Virus record (IMG/VR): IMGVR_UViG_3300037452_000193 | Coordinates: 1-57,163 of that record | DNA length: 57,163 bases | Reading direction: 5' to 3' (one strand) | From: a virus | Part shown: positions 1 through 7,344 of the stretch, in pieces | How the letters are laid out: each line of letters starts with the position of its first letter | How positions within the stretch are numbered: position 1 is the stretch's first letter | Notes under the pieces: generated by a model | What the model was told of the DNA's origin: nothing | What the model saw: only the letters and a program-made list of their open reading frames with translations | Databases searched by the model: none | Made by a program: the position numbers and the translations under genes

Positions 1-1
1 G

Positions 2-724
2 GGGTTCTCGTGGGGAGCATGGGCCGTCCTGCAGATGCTCTTGCACAGGAGCGAGTTCGTCATTGGGGGCATCTCTCGTTCCTCGCCAACCCAGTGGAAC
101 GCGTACCCGACAGACGGGCCCTTTGCTTTCAGCGACCTCGCCGGTCAGGACACGTCCGGGGTCAACCTCGTCACCCAGACACTGACGACCGTCACCTCAG
201 CGACTGCAGGAATGAGCGGGCCGCCCTACCTCATCACCCTCAATGGAACGTTCTCAGGGTTCTCGGCCAACGAGTTCATAACAATCCAGAACGTCTCGAG
301 TTCCAGTTCCTCCGATTCGACCAGCTACACGCAACTCCTCAACACACCGCCGGGTCCCACGGGGGGCCTGCGCCCCAACTGCTCGAGCCAGCAGCTGGTA
401 AGCGCGTCCTCGAGCCACCTCGCGTTCAACCTCGGGACGATGCCCACGGACACCCTGACCTCTCTGCAGGTCTCGGCCAACACCGTGCTCAACTCGCTGA
501 CCGTGCCGCTCGCCTTGGCTTGGGGCACGACCGGAGAGCTCGTCATGTTCCCCGAGCTCAACACGATCGCGTCCAACGCCATTGCGAACGGTGCTCCGGT
601 GACCCCCTACGTGATGACTGGCGAGACCCACGAATGGCTCGACGCTGATTCCACCGCTTTCGCCGGGACCCCGACTGCCTGGGTGCAGTCGGTCCTCGAC
701 CCGCACTACCCACCCGTCCACTGA
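2..724 (+). CDS. Tail/adhesin-type structural protein, 5' end missing
   Basis: The frame is open from the window edge, so the true start probably lies outside; the first internal ATG is at 35. The visible part is Ser/Thr/Gly-rich, beta-structure-type sequence without a recognised catalytic motif, ending in ...DPHYPPVH. It is followed 12 bases later by another tail-type gene in the same direction, so it is read as the C-terminal part of a tail fibre or minor tail protein. If the genome is circular it could continue the gene cut at the right end of the window, but the two frames do not join directly. The protein family is not recognised. Confidence 0.7.
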   Translation, partial: GFSWGAWAVLQMLLHRSEFVIGGISRSSPTQWNAYPTDGPFAFSDLAGQDTSGVNLVTQTLTTVTSATAGMSGPPYLITLNGTFSGFSANEFITIQNVSSSSSSDSTSYTQLLNTPPGPTGGLRPNCSSQQLVSASSSHLAFNLGTMPTDTLTSLQVSANTVLNSLTVPLALAWGTTGELVMFPELNTIASNAIANGAPVTPYVMTGETHEWLDADSTAFAGTPTAWVQSVLDPHYPPVH

Positions 725-736
725 AAGAAGAAGCCG

Positions 737-1300
737 ATGCTGCTGACCGATGACATCCGCTGGTGGCCGAGGTTCACGGTCCACAAGTTTCACCATCACG
801 AGCTCGTTGAGGCGGGAGTGGTGGGACGAGGACTCGACGACATCCTCGCGGCGGGCATCGACCCCTATGCCATCACCGAGGTCGAGGGCAATCAGTTGGT
901 GAATCAAGGTCTCGGCTACCTCGGAGAGCTGCTGTGCGGCACAGCCAGTCCGACCAACTACTCCAACGCCAATGCGCGGATCGGTGTAGGGGACAGCTCG
1001 ACAGCCTTCGCCCTGACCCAAACAGACCTCCAGGCCGCTGCCGGCAACACGCACCGCCAGTTCGAACCCATGGCGGCGAGCTACCCCACCGTGGTCAACG
1101 GCGTCTACACCTTCCAGGCCGTCTTCGGCACGGGCGTCGGCAACTTCACCGCCGGCTGGCAAGAGTGGTGCTTCGACTCCGGTGGAGGAGGAGGGGCCGG
1201 CACGACCGTCAGTGGGATGCTCAATCGGGCAGTCGTGAACCTCGGGACGAAGACCAGCGCGGCGACCTGGACCGCAACGGCGACTCTGACAGTCAGCTAA
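737..1300 (+). CDS. Tail-module protein of unknown function (187 aa)
   Basis: The ATG follows an AAAGAAGAAG purine-rich ribosome-binding site. The N-terminus is charged and His/Trp-rich (DDIRWWPRF, KFHHHEL); the rest is beta-rich with a Gly run (SGGGGGAG) near residue 155 and ends in a Thr/Ala strand pattern. A segment near residues 60-100 (NQLVNQGLGYLGELLCG) resembles the start of small phage baseplate or tail-tip proteins, a resemblance by eye only. It is directly followed by the next gene, whose GTG starts right after this stop. Structural role inferred from position. Confidence 0.7.
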   Translation: MLLTDDIRWWPRFTVHKFHHHELVEAGVVGRGLDDILAAGIDPYAITEVEGNQLVNQGLGYLGELLCGTASPTNYSNANARIGVGDSSTAFALTQTDLQAAAGNTHRQFEPMAASYPTVVNGVYTFQAVFGTGVGNFTAGWQEWCFDSGGGGGAGTTVSGMLNRAVVNLGTKTSAATWTATATLTVS

Positions 1301-1687
1301 GTGGGCGCGGCCGACGTCCTCAACAACGGGGCTCAGGCCACGGTCACGTCGGGGGGGCTGACTTCCGTCCTGACCGACAACGCCTTCGTGGTCTCGTCGG
1401 CTGCCGAGTTCGTGAACGTGGCCAGTTCATCGGGGATCCCCCCGACGCAGTTCCGCATCCTCGACGCCAACGCCCCGTCCGAGGTGATGATTGTTGTCAA
1501 TCAATCAGGTGCCGGGCTCGTCGACTGGTTCGTCATCCGAGGCGCCGAGGGTTCCGCCCCGATCGACCACGCTGCCAACTGGACCGCCGTGGGCATGGCG
1601 ACAGCGGCCGGGCTGCGGAACCTCCTTCCTGCGATCCCGGCCGACCGCCCCGCGTCCACCATCAACGCCGCCCGGTACGTCGGCTAA
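1301..1687 (+). CDS. Tail-module protein of unknown function (128 aa)
   Basis: GTG start immediately after the preceding TAA, so translation is probably coupled. The protein is small and beta-rich (TSGGLTSVLTDNAFVVSS, QFRILDANAPSEVMIVVNQS) and ends with TINAARYVG. No signal peptide, membrane segment or catalytic motif is seen. It sits in a run of five tail-type genes and is most likely a minor virion component; the family is not recognised. Confidence 0.65.
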   Translation: MGAADVLNNGAQATVTSGGLTSVLTDNAFVVSSAAEFVNVASSSGIPPTQFRILDANAPSEVMIVVNQSGAGLVDWFVIRGAEGSAPIDHAANWTAVGMATAAGLRNLLPAIPADRPASTINAARYVG

Positions 1688-1696
1688 GGAGCCCGC

Positions 1697-2347
1697 ATGA
1701 GCGCCAACGTGATCCCCGTCTTCACCCAGGCCCCGATCGTCGGCACCTACACGTTGACGACGGCCGACACCAACACGGGGGGAACGGGGGGAACGGCCCC
1801 CACCCACGTCGGGCTCCTCCTCGACGCCACCACCAAGACCGTCGCCTCGGTCACGACGACCAACGGCTCGCAACTGTGCACCGTGTCGTCTGGCGGGTTC
1901 TCGGGCGTCTACGTCGGCATGTCGGTCATCGGGACGGGGATCAACCCCGGTACCGTCGTGCAACTGGTGGCGGGCAACAACCTCATCCTCAGCCAGCAAG
2001 CCACGGCCTCAGGGACGGTCACGCTCACGTTCGTCTGCAACGGCCTCAACGTGTCGAGTGTCCGCTGGGGCTGTCTGGCCACGTCCTCGACCGGCGGGGT
2101 GGTCAACCTGTTCCTCGACGACGGGACGTCGACCTACTACCAGGTCGACGCCCTGCCCTACAACGCCTTCACCTCTGGCGCCACAACGGCATCCCCCTTC
2201 GGGACCAAGCCCTATGACCAGCTCATCATCCCCGGTCCGGGCGGCGGGTTCTCGAACGGCTCGGCCTACACCGGGGGATCGAAGCTCTACGCCACGGTCA
2301 CCGAGACGAACAACGTCCAGGTGACGGCGTTCGCCTCCGCCTTCTGA
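1697..2347 (+). CDS. Tail-module structural protein (216 aa)
   Basis: ATG preceded by AAGGAGCC. The sequence is Thr/Gly/Ser-rich beta structure, including TTTNGSQLCTVSSGGFSGVY and GMSVIGTGINPGTVVQLV, an Ig-like or fibre-type strand pattern. It overlaps the next gene by one base (TGATG), which indicates coupled translation. The protein is likely part of the tail tip or an accessory fibre; no receptor-binding or enzymatic motif can be named. Confidence 0.7.
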   Translation: MSANVIPVFTQAPIVGTYTLTTADTNTGGTGGTAPTHVGLLLDATTKTVASVTTTNGSQLCTVSSGGFSGVYVGMSVIGTGINPGTVVQLVAGNNLILSQQATASGTVTLTFVCNGLNVSSVRWGCLATSSTGGVVNLFLDDGTSTYYQVDALPYNAFTSGATTASPFGTKPYDQLIIPGPGGGFSNGSAYTGGSKLYATVTETNNVQVTAFASAF

Positions 2348-3555
2348 TGCAAGGTCGCGGCCTCAACGTCGGCACCAGCCGTGTCGGCTGGAGGGAGTAC
2401 ACGCCCCAGCTCGACGTCTACAACAGCCAGACGACGACGCCGACGCTCGGAGCGGGCGCAACGCAGTTCGGGCGCTACCTCTACTTGCCCGAGCAAAAGC
2501 TCTGCCTGTGCGACTTCGAGATCGGCTTCGGGTCGAGCCCGTCGCCGGGGAACGGGACGTACATTGTCTCCCTCCCGGTCCCGATGCAGCGGGCATGGGG
2601 GCAGAACGCCAACCTCAACGCCGACCGCCCTGTCGGATCAGGGTGGGCGCTGAAGGGCATCACCGCCCCAGCCATCCCCCTCAGCTGGATCGCTTCCGAC
2701 GCGCCGGGCCTGACCTACAACGGACCGCAGGAGCAGTGGGTCCAGGCACTCCTTCCCTACAACTACGTCTCGGGATCAAGCTCGATCCCGACCACCGCCG
2801 CCTCGGTCGCCGTGTCCTTTCCCTTCACCCTGCCGGTGGCGCCAGCGGCCAGTGACATCATCGTCGTGCCGACTGCCTCAGGTGCGGGGCCTACTGGCAC
2901 GGCCTCTATTCCGGTCACGGCAGCATCGGTAGCGGTGAGTTACCCGCACACAATGGCGTCCGCTCCTGGCCCGCAGGACATCACCATCGTCCCGACGAGC
3001 GGCGCTCCGATCGGTGCGTCGGGCACGGCGACGATCACGACGGGGAATACCAGCGTCGCCGTGTCGTTCACGAACGCCCTCACCAACAGCCCGCTCAACG
3101 CGGCTGACCTCGTCGTCGTGATGACCGCGGCGGAGACGTCGGGCACGGGCCGAGGGTTCTGGATCAGCGGTTTCACGACGTCGGGCTTCACCATCAACGT
3201 CCCCGTGGCGACCGCTGCGAACGTCACCTTCGACTGGCAGGTCCGTATCGGCGGCCCCTACGTCACTGCCACGTCGACGTCGGGCTTCACCCTCGCCCTC
3301 TCGAACAACCCGGGCTCGTCCTACAGCTTCAGCTACCGGGTCAACCCAGCATCCCCGTTCTGGGTGACGAGTGTTTCGACCGCCGGATTCACCGTGAACC
3401 TCCCAAATAACCCGAACGGCTCCTGGGGCTTCAACTGGAAGCTGTTCGGTAGCACTCTCGGCCCAGTCCTCCTCCAGGCCAACAGCGGCTGGGGGATCGG
3501 GAACACGGTCCTCGACCGCATCGCCGGCAGCCTCGTCTACGAGACGCTGGCGTGA
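2347..3555 (+). CDS. Tail/adhesin-type protein with internal beta repeats (402 aa)
   Basis: ATG overlaps the upstream TGA (TGATG). Residues ~1-140 look like a globular virion-attachment region. Residues ~145-260 hold three imperfect repeats built around ASVAVS(F/Y) followed about 20 residues later by I(I/T)(I/V)VPT or LVVVMTA. Residues ~270-370 hold a second set around TSGFT(I/L) and STAGFTVNLP. Such repeats are typical of fibre shafts or stacked Ig-like domains. It overlaps the 17-residue-repeat gene by four bases (GTGA), and the two proteins may work together in the distal tail. Confidence 0.7.
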   Translation: MQGRGLNVGTSRVGWREYTPQLDVYNSQTTTPTLGAGATQFGRYLYLPEQKLCLCDFEIGFGSSPSPGNGTYIVSLPVPMQRAWGQNANLNADRPVGSGWALKGITAPAIPLSWIASDAPGLTYNGPQEQWVQALLPYNYVSGSSSIPTTAASVAVSFPFTLPVAPAASDIIVVPTASGAGPTGTASIPVTAASVAVSYPHTMASAPGPQDITIVPTSGAPIGASGTATITTGNTSVAVSFTNALTNSPLNAADLVVVMTAAETSGTGRGFWISGFTTSGFTINVPVATAANVTFDWQVRIGGPYVTATSTSGFTLALSNNPGSSYSFSYRVNPASPFWVTSVSTAGFTVNLPNNPNGSWGFNWKLFGSTLGPVLLQANSGWGIGNTVLDRIAGSLVYETLA

Positions 3556-4382
3556 GCACGACCGTCTACGGCGGGAACCTGGCCGTCGGCGTCCCCTTCG
3601 TCCCCGGGGCGATGACGCAGACGGCGGTGTCTCTCAGCGACACCGGGAGTGGTGCCGACGTCCTGGCCGCCATCGCGGCCGCGTTCGGTGATACCGCGAG
3701 TGGGGCCGATTCGCTTGCCCAGATCGCTTTCACAATGGCTGACGCAGCGTCAGGGGCAGACGCCCTTGCCCAGATCGCACTCCTGTTGACCGACACCGCG
3801 TCAGGGGCAGATTCCCTCGGCTCGATTGCCCTGACTCTGGCCGACCTGGCCAGCGGGACGGACAGCCTCGGGAGTGTGGGTCTCTTGCTGACCGACAGCG
3901 CCACCGGCGCCGACGTCCTGGGGAGCATCTCAGCCGCCATCGGCTTCGCTGACACTGGCTCAGGCGCGGACAACCTCATTGCCGGCTCGGGCCAGTTCGT
4001 GATGATGAGCGACAGCGCGACAGGCGTGGAGGCGATGACCATCGTGGTGACGCTGGGCTTCTCCGAGTCTGCGACAGGGGCCGACCTCCTTGGCCAAATT
4101 GCCTTGAACCTGGAAGACACCGGGACCGGGGCTGACACTCTGGCACTCTCCGCCTCCCTGGGGTTGAGCGATACCGCCGAGGGCGCTGACTCCCTTTCTC
4201 TCGCCGCGCTGCTCTCTCTCGTCGATGCCAGTGAGTTCATCGACGCCCTGGTGATCCTGCTCCCCTCCCTCGGGGGAGCGGCCGAGCTCTCCATTCAGGC
4301 CTTCGGCGCTGATCTGAGCGTCCAGCCCTTCTCCGCCGAGGAGTCAATCCAAGCCTTCGGCGCCGGGGATTCGATCGAGTAG
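3552..4382 (+). CDS. 17-residue tandem-repeat virion protein (276 aa)
   Basis: GTG start overlapping the previous stop (GTGA). Residues ~27-235 consist of about eleven or twelve copies of a roughly 17-residue repeat with consensus DTASGADSLxxIALxLx. The D..(S/T)G(A/T)D core is nearly invariant; spacing is mostly 17, with a few 18-20 residue units. The C-terminus changes to a second short repeat, SIQAFGA / SVQPFSA / SIQAFGA. There is no signal peptide. The regular acidic, Gly-containing repeat suggests a fibrous or solenoid (possibly beta-roll) extension of the virion. Function is inferred only from architecture and its place between tail genes. Confidence 0.75.
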   Translation: MSTTVYGGNLAVGVPFVPGAMTQTAVSLSDTGSGADVLAAIAAAFGDTASGADSLAQIAFTMADAASGADALAQIALLLTDTASGADSLGSIALTLADLASGTDSLGSVGLLLTDSATGADVLGSISAAIGFADTGSGADNLIAGSGQFVMMSDSATGVEAMTIVVTLGFSESATGADLLGQIALNLEDTGTGADTLALSASLGLSDTAEGADSLSLAALLSLVDASEFIDALVILLPSLGGAAELSIQAFGADLSVQPFSAEESIQAFGAGDSIE

Positions 4383-4389
4383 GAGCCCT

Positions 4390-4725
4390 ATGACCATCCT
4401 CCTGCCCGATCCTATGTACGTCGGCAACTCAGCCCTCGTCGGGGTGACTTTCACGGTCCCCCAGGTCGGCCTCCCGAGAGACCAGTGGCCTGTCGGAGAT
4501 CCTGGAGAGATCACGCTGCAATGGGTCGGCGGGGACGGAGCCTCTCTCATCACCTGGATGTATCAAGGGGCCGGGTCGATCGTCCGCCAGTCCGAGGGGA
4601 TCTACACCGCGGTCATGGCCAACGACAACGTCGGGAGATGGTCGATCCTGTGGACAGGGACCGCTCCTGTCGCGGCGGTGGTCGGAGGGTCTTACCCCGT
4701 GAGTCCCCTGCCAGCGGCCTTCTGA
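4390..4725 (+). CDS. Small tail-module protein (111 aa)
   Basis: ATG preceded by GTAGGAGCC. It has the strand pattern of a single beta-sandwich domain (ITLQWVGGDGASLITWMY, GRWSILWTGTAPV), like small phage proteins of about 100 residues found near tail fibres. Its TGA overlaps the ATG of the next gene (TGATG). No further function can be named. Confidence 0.65.
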   Translation: MTILLPDPMYVGNSALVGVTFTVPQVGLPRDQWPVGDPGEITLQWVGGDGASLITWMYQGAGSIVRQSEGIYTAVMANDNVGRWSILWTGTAPVAAVVGGSYPVSPLPAAF

Positions 4726-5063
4726 TGCGATTCCTGGGCCTCGGGGCCGTGCTGGCGCTCCTGATGGCCTCGGGCGCTTTCGTGGCCTCTGGGACCGTCC
4801 TGGCCACCGATCCGACGGTGTGGGTGGTCAACTGCTCGACGCCCACTCCTTCGGGATGGGACTACTCCGTCCAGTTCACGGGTACCGAGTCCGCCGCGGC
4901 CACCTGGGAGGCCGCCCCTCCTCAATCAGGGCAGTGCTGGGAGACCCTGTACCAGAACCCCGGCTCCCTTACCCCCTCGAAAGAGCTGGTGAAGCTTTGT
5001 GCCAGACCGAAATGGAGGAACGAGCCCGGCCACGCCCAGCGATGCGAGAAGTACGGGCTCTGA
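4725..5063 (+). CDS. Secreted or membrane-anchored small protein (112 aa)
   Basis: Starts MRFLGLGAVLALLMASGAF: a short basic N-terminus and a ~20-residue hydrophobic core ending near VLA, consistent with a signal peptide or a signal anchor. The remainder contains four Cys residues (C near residues 38, 72, 91 and 106), which could form disulfides outside the cytoplasm. It lies at the end of the tail unit, just before the terminator. It could be a lysis accessory or superinfection-exclusion protein, but nothing in the sequence decides this. Confidence 0.6.
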   Translation: MRFLGLGAVLALLMASGAFVASGTVLATDPTVWVVNCSTPTPSGWDYSVQFTGTESAAATWEAAPPQSGQCWETLYQNPGSLTPSKELVKLCARPKWRNEPGHAQRCEKYGL

Positions 5064-5308
5064 TGCTCCCCGGCGCCGGGTTCAAGGCGTTCAAATCCCC
5101 CCACAATCGACCATCGAGCCGTGAGATCGCCCACCGCCAGTCGATGGTGGTGGCCTGTCGAGCCTGCGGGGCCCGGGTGGGGGAGCGGTGCACTGTCCGG
5201 AGTTCCGCCCGCCCGGCCTGGGATCCGCATCGCATCCGAATGGCTGACATTGGACGATGGAAGCGGCGCAGCCTGAATGTCCGCGTGACCTCGAGGTCCA
5301 TTCGGTAA
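5063..5308 (+). CDS. Small zinc-ribbon-like protein (81 aa)
   Basis: ATG overlaps the upstream TGA (TGATG). Residues ~30-58 carry C-x2-C-x7-C (CRACGARVGERC) followed by HRIRM, the pattern of small actinophage zinc-binding proteins (CPACGA..G..C...H..R). It is probably a DNA- or protein-binding accessory factor. It is the last gene before the bidirectional terminator at 5351-5378. Confidence 0.6.
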   Translation: MLPGAGFKAFKSPHNRPSSREIAHRQSMVVACRACGARVGERCTVRSSARPAWDPHRIRMADIGRWKRRSLNVRVTSRSIR

Positions 5309-5350
5309 CCTGACCGCTTCGCCAAATGCGACGGCGTACGAGACGACTTG

Positions 5351-5378
5351 GCCCCCTCTGCCTTCGGGTGGAGGGGGC
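5351..5378. terminator. Hairpin terminator between convergent units
   Basis: GCCCCCTC (5351-5358) pairs perfectly with GAGGGGGC (5371-5378) around a 12-nt loop containing TTCG, followed by TTTG. It lies between the end of the rightward tail unit (5308) and the end of the leftward integrase gene (5396), so it can stop transcription from both sides. Confidence 0.8.
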
Positions 5379-5395
5379 TTTGTCGCGTCCGGGGT

Positions 5396-6205
5396 TCAGT
5401 CGGTGGGCAGTCCGATCGCTGCGACCGCGGCCTTCGCTGCATCCTGATCGAACGCCGTGTAGACGGCCGTGGTGGCCACCGATGCGTGACCGAGGAGTTC
5501 CTGGACCACCCTGAGGTCATGGCACTGCCGGAGGGCGTTGCTGGCGAAGGAGTGCCGGAGGGTGTGCGCTCCTCCCGTGATGCCCTGCTTGCGGAGGAAC
5601 CGCCCGATGTTCCAACTGATCTGATTGGCCGTGAACTTCCGATTGTGCTCGGTCTTCCACATGAGCCCTCCGAAGGGCGGAGTCACGCGTTCGAGAGCCT
5701 CCCGCAACTGAGGGTGAAGGGGGACGAGGCGCTCCTTCCCCCCCTTGGCCTCGGTGACCCGGAGCAGTCCTTCTGCGAGCATCACATCGTCGGCCCGGAG
5801 GCCGGCTATCTCCTGGCACCTGAGGCCGGCCAGCGCCCCGCACAGCAGCCAGGCTCGCATCACCGGCCGAGCGGCTTCCAGGGCCTTCTGGAGGTCCGAG
5901 GAGGGCATCGGACGAGGGAGGCGCCGCGGGGTCTTCGGGGCCTTGATCCGGATGGTCGGGTCTCTCACCTGGAATCCCTCTCCGGAGCAGTACCGGTAGA
6001 AGCACTTCAAATGGGACACCCACAGAGATCGGGTCTTGAGGCTCATGTCCCGACGGTCGAGCCAGGACTCGACCTCCTCTTGGGTGACGTGGAAGCCCAG
6101 CTCCCGCTCAAAGGTCCGCAGCATGATCTCCCGCTGCACGATGGTGGTGTGGGCGAGGCCCTGCCTCTCCATGGATTTCACGTACCGGGCGATGTAGTCG
6201 GCCAT
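5396..6205 (-). CDS. int: Tyrosine recombinase / integrase
   Basis: 269-residue lambda-integrase-family site-specific recombinase. The N-terminal ~90 residues form a SAM-like core-binding domain. The catalytic domain shows all expected residues: Arg129 (AGLRCQEIAGL), Lys154 (TEAKGGKER), His214/Arg217 (HTLRH), His240 (LLGHAS) and Tyr249 (TTAVYTAF). It lacks the extra N-terminal arm-binding domain of the largest phage integrases. It would integrate the phage into the host chromosome by attP x attB recombination. The gene is alone on its strand, with its own promoter and operator sites (6232-6263) and the CCTACGGAA leader motif. No excisionase or attP core could be identified with confidence. 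Confidence 0.93.
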   Translation of the reverse strand: MADYIARYVKSMERQGLAHTTIVQREIMLRTFERELGFHVTQEEVESWLDRRDMSLKTRSLWVSHLKCFYRYCSGEGFQVRDPTIRIKAPKTPRRLPRPMPSSDLQKALEAARPVMRAWLLCGALAGLRCQEIAGLRADDVMLAEGLLRVTEAKGGKERLVPLHPQLREALERVTPPFGGLMWKTEHNRKFTANQISWNIGRFLRKQGITGGAHTLRHSFASNALRQCHDLRVVQELLGHASVATTAVYTAFDQDAAKAAVAAIGLPTD

Positions 6206-6212
6206 TCGATTC

Positions 6213-6263
6213 CCCTTCCGTAGGTGCCCTCATTGTATCGACAGAGGGAAGGGGTGTCTATAC
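6213..6263 (-). promoter_or_regulatory. Integrase promoter with inverted operator half-sites
   Basis: Read on the minus strand, -35 TAGACA (6260-6255), a 17-nt spacer and -10 TACAAT (6237-6232) form a near-consensus sigma-70-type promoter. Two half-sites, GTATCGACA (6235-6243, plus strand) and TGTCTATAC (6255-6263), form an inverted repeat with an 11-nt spacer and overlap both promoter elements, as expected for a repressor operator. The transcript would begin near the CCTACGGAAGGGG ribosome-binding motif just before the integrase ATG. The same layout occurs at 27772-27803. Confidence 0.7.
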
Positions 6264-6265
6264 GC

Positions 6266-6299
6266 GCAAGAACCCCGGCTGGAGAACCGGGGTCCTTGC
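6266..6299. other. Hairpin in the integrase/early-gene intergenic region
   Basis: GCAAGAACCCCGG (6266-6278) and CCGGGGTCCTTGC (6287-6299) form a 13-bp stem with one mismatch and an 8-nt loop. It lies between the divergent integrase and rightward early promoters, beside the operator. It could be a terminator-like insulator, a protein-binding site or part of attP; the sequence does not decide between these. Confidence 0.45.
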
Positions 6300-6307
6300 A
6301 TCCGATC

Positions 6308-6393
6308 CCCTACGGAACGGAGCTCTCACCCTATCGGTGTCCGTGACGTTGTCGCGGCACCCTGGTACCGTGCCAGCACCCTACGGAAAGGAG
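6308..6393 (+). promoter_or_regulatory. Rightward early leader: two CCCTACGGAA motifs and candidate promoter
   Basis: CCCTACGGAACGGAG (6308-6322) and CCCTACGGAAAGGAG (6379-6393) are near-identical. The second supplies the ribosome-binding site of the gene at 6399; the first has no start codon at usable spacing and looks like an orphan copy. Between them a weak promoter candidate, GTGACG-N17-TACCGT (about 6341-6369), could drive the rightward replication unit. The motif is clear, the promoter is tentative. Confidence 0.45.
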
Positions 6394-6398
6394 CACCC

Positions 6399-6575
6399 GT
6401 GGATCTCATCATCACGAAGACGGTGCGAGGCCTGCGGGCCTTGGGCCAGCACGAACTGGCCACCAACTACACCCGAGAGGCCGTCAATCTGTACGGCGGT
6501 GACGTCGTGCCTCTCCTCGACCTCCTCCAGGCGCTCACGCCCCAGGAGATCCGCTGGCTGGCCGAGCTCAACTGA
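6399..6575 (+). CDS. Small protein, first gene of the rightward early unit (58 aa)
   Basis: GTG start 5 bases after GGAG of the CCCTACGGAAAGGAG motif; the stop overlaps the next ATG (TGATG). It begins MDLIITKTVRGLRALGQHEL and is predicted mostly helical with mixed charge. It has no Cys and no clear HTH. As the first early gene beside the integrase it might be an excisionase-like or regulatory protein, but no motif supports a firm call. Confidence 0.65.
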   Translation: MDLIITKTVRGLRALGQHELATNYTREAVNLYGGDVVPLLDLLQALTPQEIRWLAELN

Positions 6576-7303
6576 TGGCTCGGGAGAAGCTGAGCGACCT
6601 CGCCTTTGCGGAGAGTCGTCACAGGTATACGGATCCGCGCACCGGCGAACGCGTCACCGGCGTGACCACCATCGTCGGCCATCTCGACACAGGCGACAAA
6701 CTCGGTGCCGGCGCCGCAGCCGCGGTGAGGCTCCAGAAGGAGGGGCTGGACCATCGCGAGGTGTGGGGGGAGAAAGCCGATACCGGGAACCGCGTCCATG
6801 GATACGCGGAGGACTGGGCCAAGGGCAAGAGCACCGTCGTCGATGCGCAAGACGAGCCTTATCTCGACGCCTTCGCTGCGTTCTGCAACGACCACCGTCC
6901 TGAGTGGCTCGAGGCTGAACGTGCCGTGGTCTCCCACCTCGGGTACGGCGGTCGCTTCGACCTCATCGGGGCCTGGGGAGAAGAGTTTTGGGCTGTTGAT
7001 CTAAAAACCGGGAAACAGTACCTCCCGGAACTCGCTCTCCAGTTGGCTGGCTACACCTCCTGCGACGGAATGATTGTCTACGACGAACGCGGCATGGCCG
7101 TTGATCTTGACCCGTTGCCCCATGTCGATCGCTGGGCAGGTCTCTACCTTCACGACGACGGCCACTACGAGTTGATCGAGGTGCCGCGGATCAAGCCTGA
7201 GGAGGGGATGCCCCGTGACGTCGCACAGAAGTGCGCCGTCGAGGCCTTCCGCCATCTCGCCGTCGTCAAGATTTGGGCCACAGCTGAAAAGAGGAAGCGA
7301 TGA
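6575..7303 (+). CDS. PD-(D/E)XK (RecB/Cas4-like) exonuclease
   Basis: 242 residues. The nuclease core is visible: GYGGRFDLIG near residues 122-131 (catalytic Asp), VDLKTGK near 140-146 (the D-x-K motif) and QLAGY near 155-159 (the Q-x3-Y motif of RecB-like nucleases). The N-terminal Y(T)DPRTGERVTGVTTIVGHLD is typical of phage RecB-like exonucleases. It is followed at once by an ERF-family annealing protein, making a two-component exonuclease/annealase pair for double-strand-break-based recombination. ATG overlaps the upstream TGA. Confidence 0.85.
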   Translation: MAREKLSDLAFAESRHRYTDPRTGERVTGVTTIVGHLDTGDKLGAGAAAAVRLQKEGLDHREVWGEKADTGNRVHGYAEDWAKGKSTVVDAQDEPYLDAFAAFCNDHRPEWLEAERAVVSHLGYGGRFDLIGAWGEEFWAVDLKTGKQYLPELALQLAGYTSCDGMIVYDERGMAVDLDPLPHVDRWAGLYLHDDGHYELIEVPRIKPEEGMPRDVAQKCAVEAFRHLAVVKIWATAEKRKR

Positions 7304-7344
7304 CTGACACGACCCTCTCCGAGCAGATCACCATTCTCCGATGA
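7300..7344 (+). CDS. 14-codon coupled mini-ORF
   Basis: ATG overlaps the exonuclease stop (ATGA) and the mini-ORF's own TGA overlaps the ATG of the ERF gene (ATGA). It encodes MTDTTLSEQITILR. The double overlap suggests it passes ribosomes from the exonuclease to the annealase gene and may set their ratio. Whether the peptide itself has a function is unknown; it is too short for domain analysis. Confidence 0.4.
   Translation: MTDTTLSEQITILR

Noticed and set aside
934-2217. 427-codon rightward frame across three tail genes
   Set aside because: Arg/Pro-rich out-of-frame product spanning well-supported gene boundaries.
6337-6903. Rightward 188-codon frame over the start of the early unit
   Set aside because: Basic, low-quality translation that overlaps two well-supported genes in another frame.
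6575-7303. Cas4 as part of a CRISPR system
   Set aside because: The nuclease is RecB/Cas4-like, but it pairs with ERF and no other CRISPR component is present; a recombination role fits.
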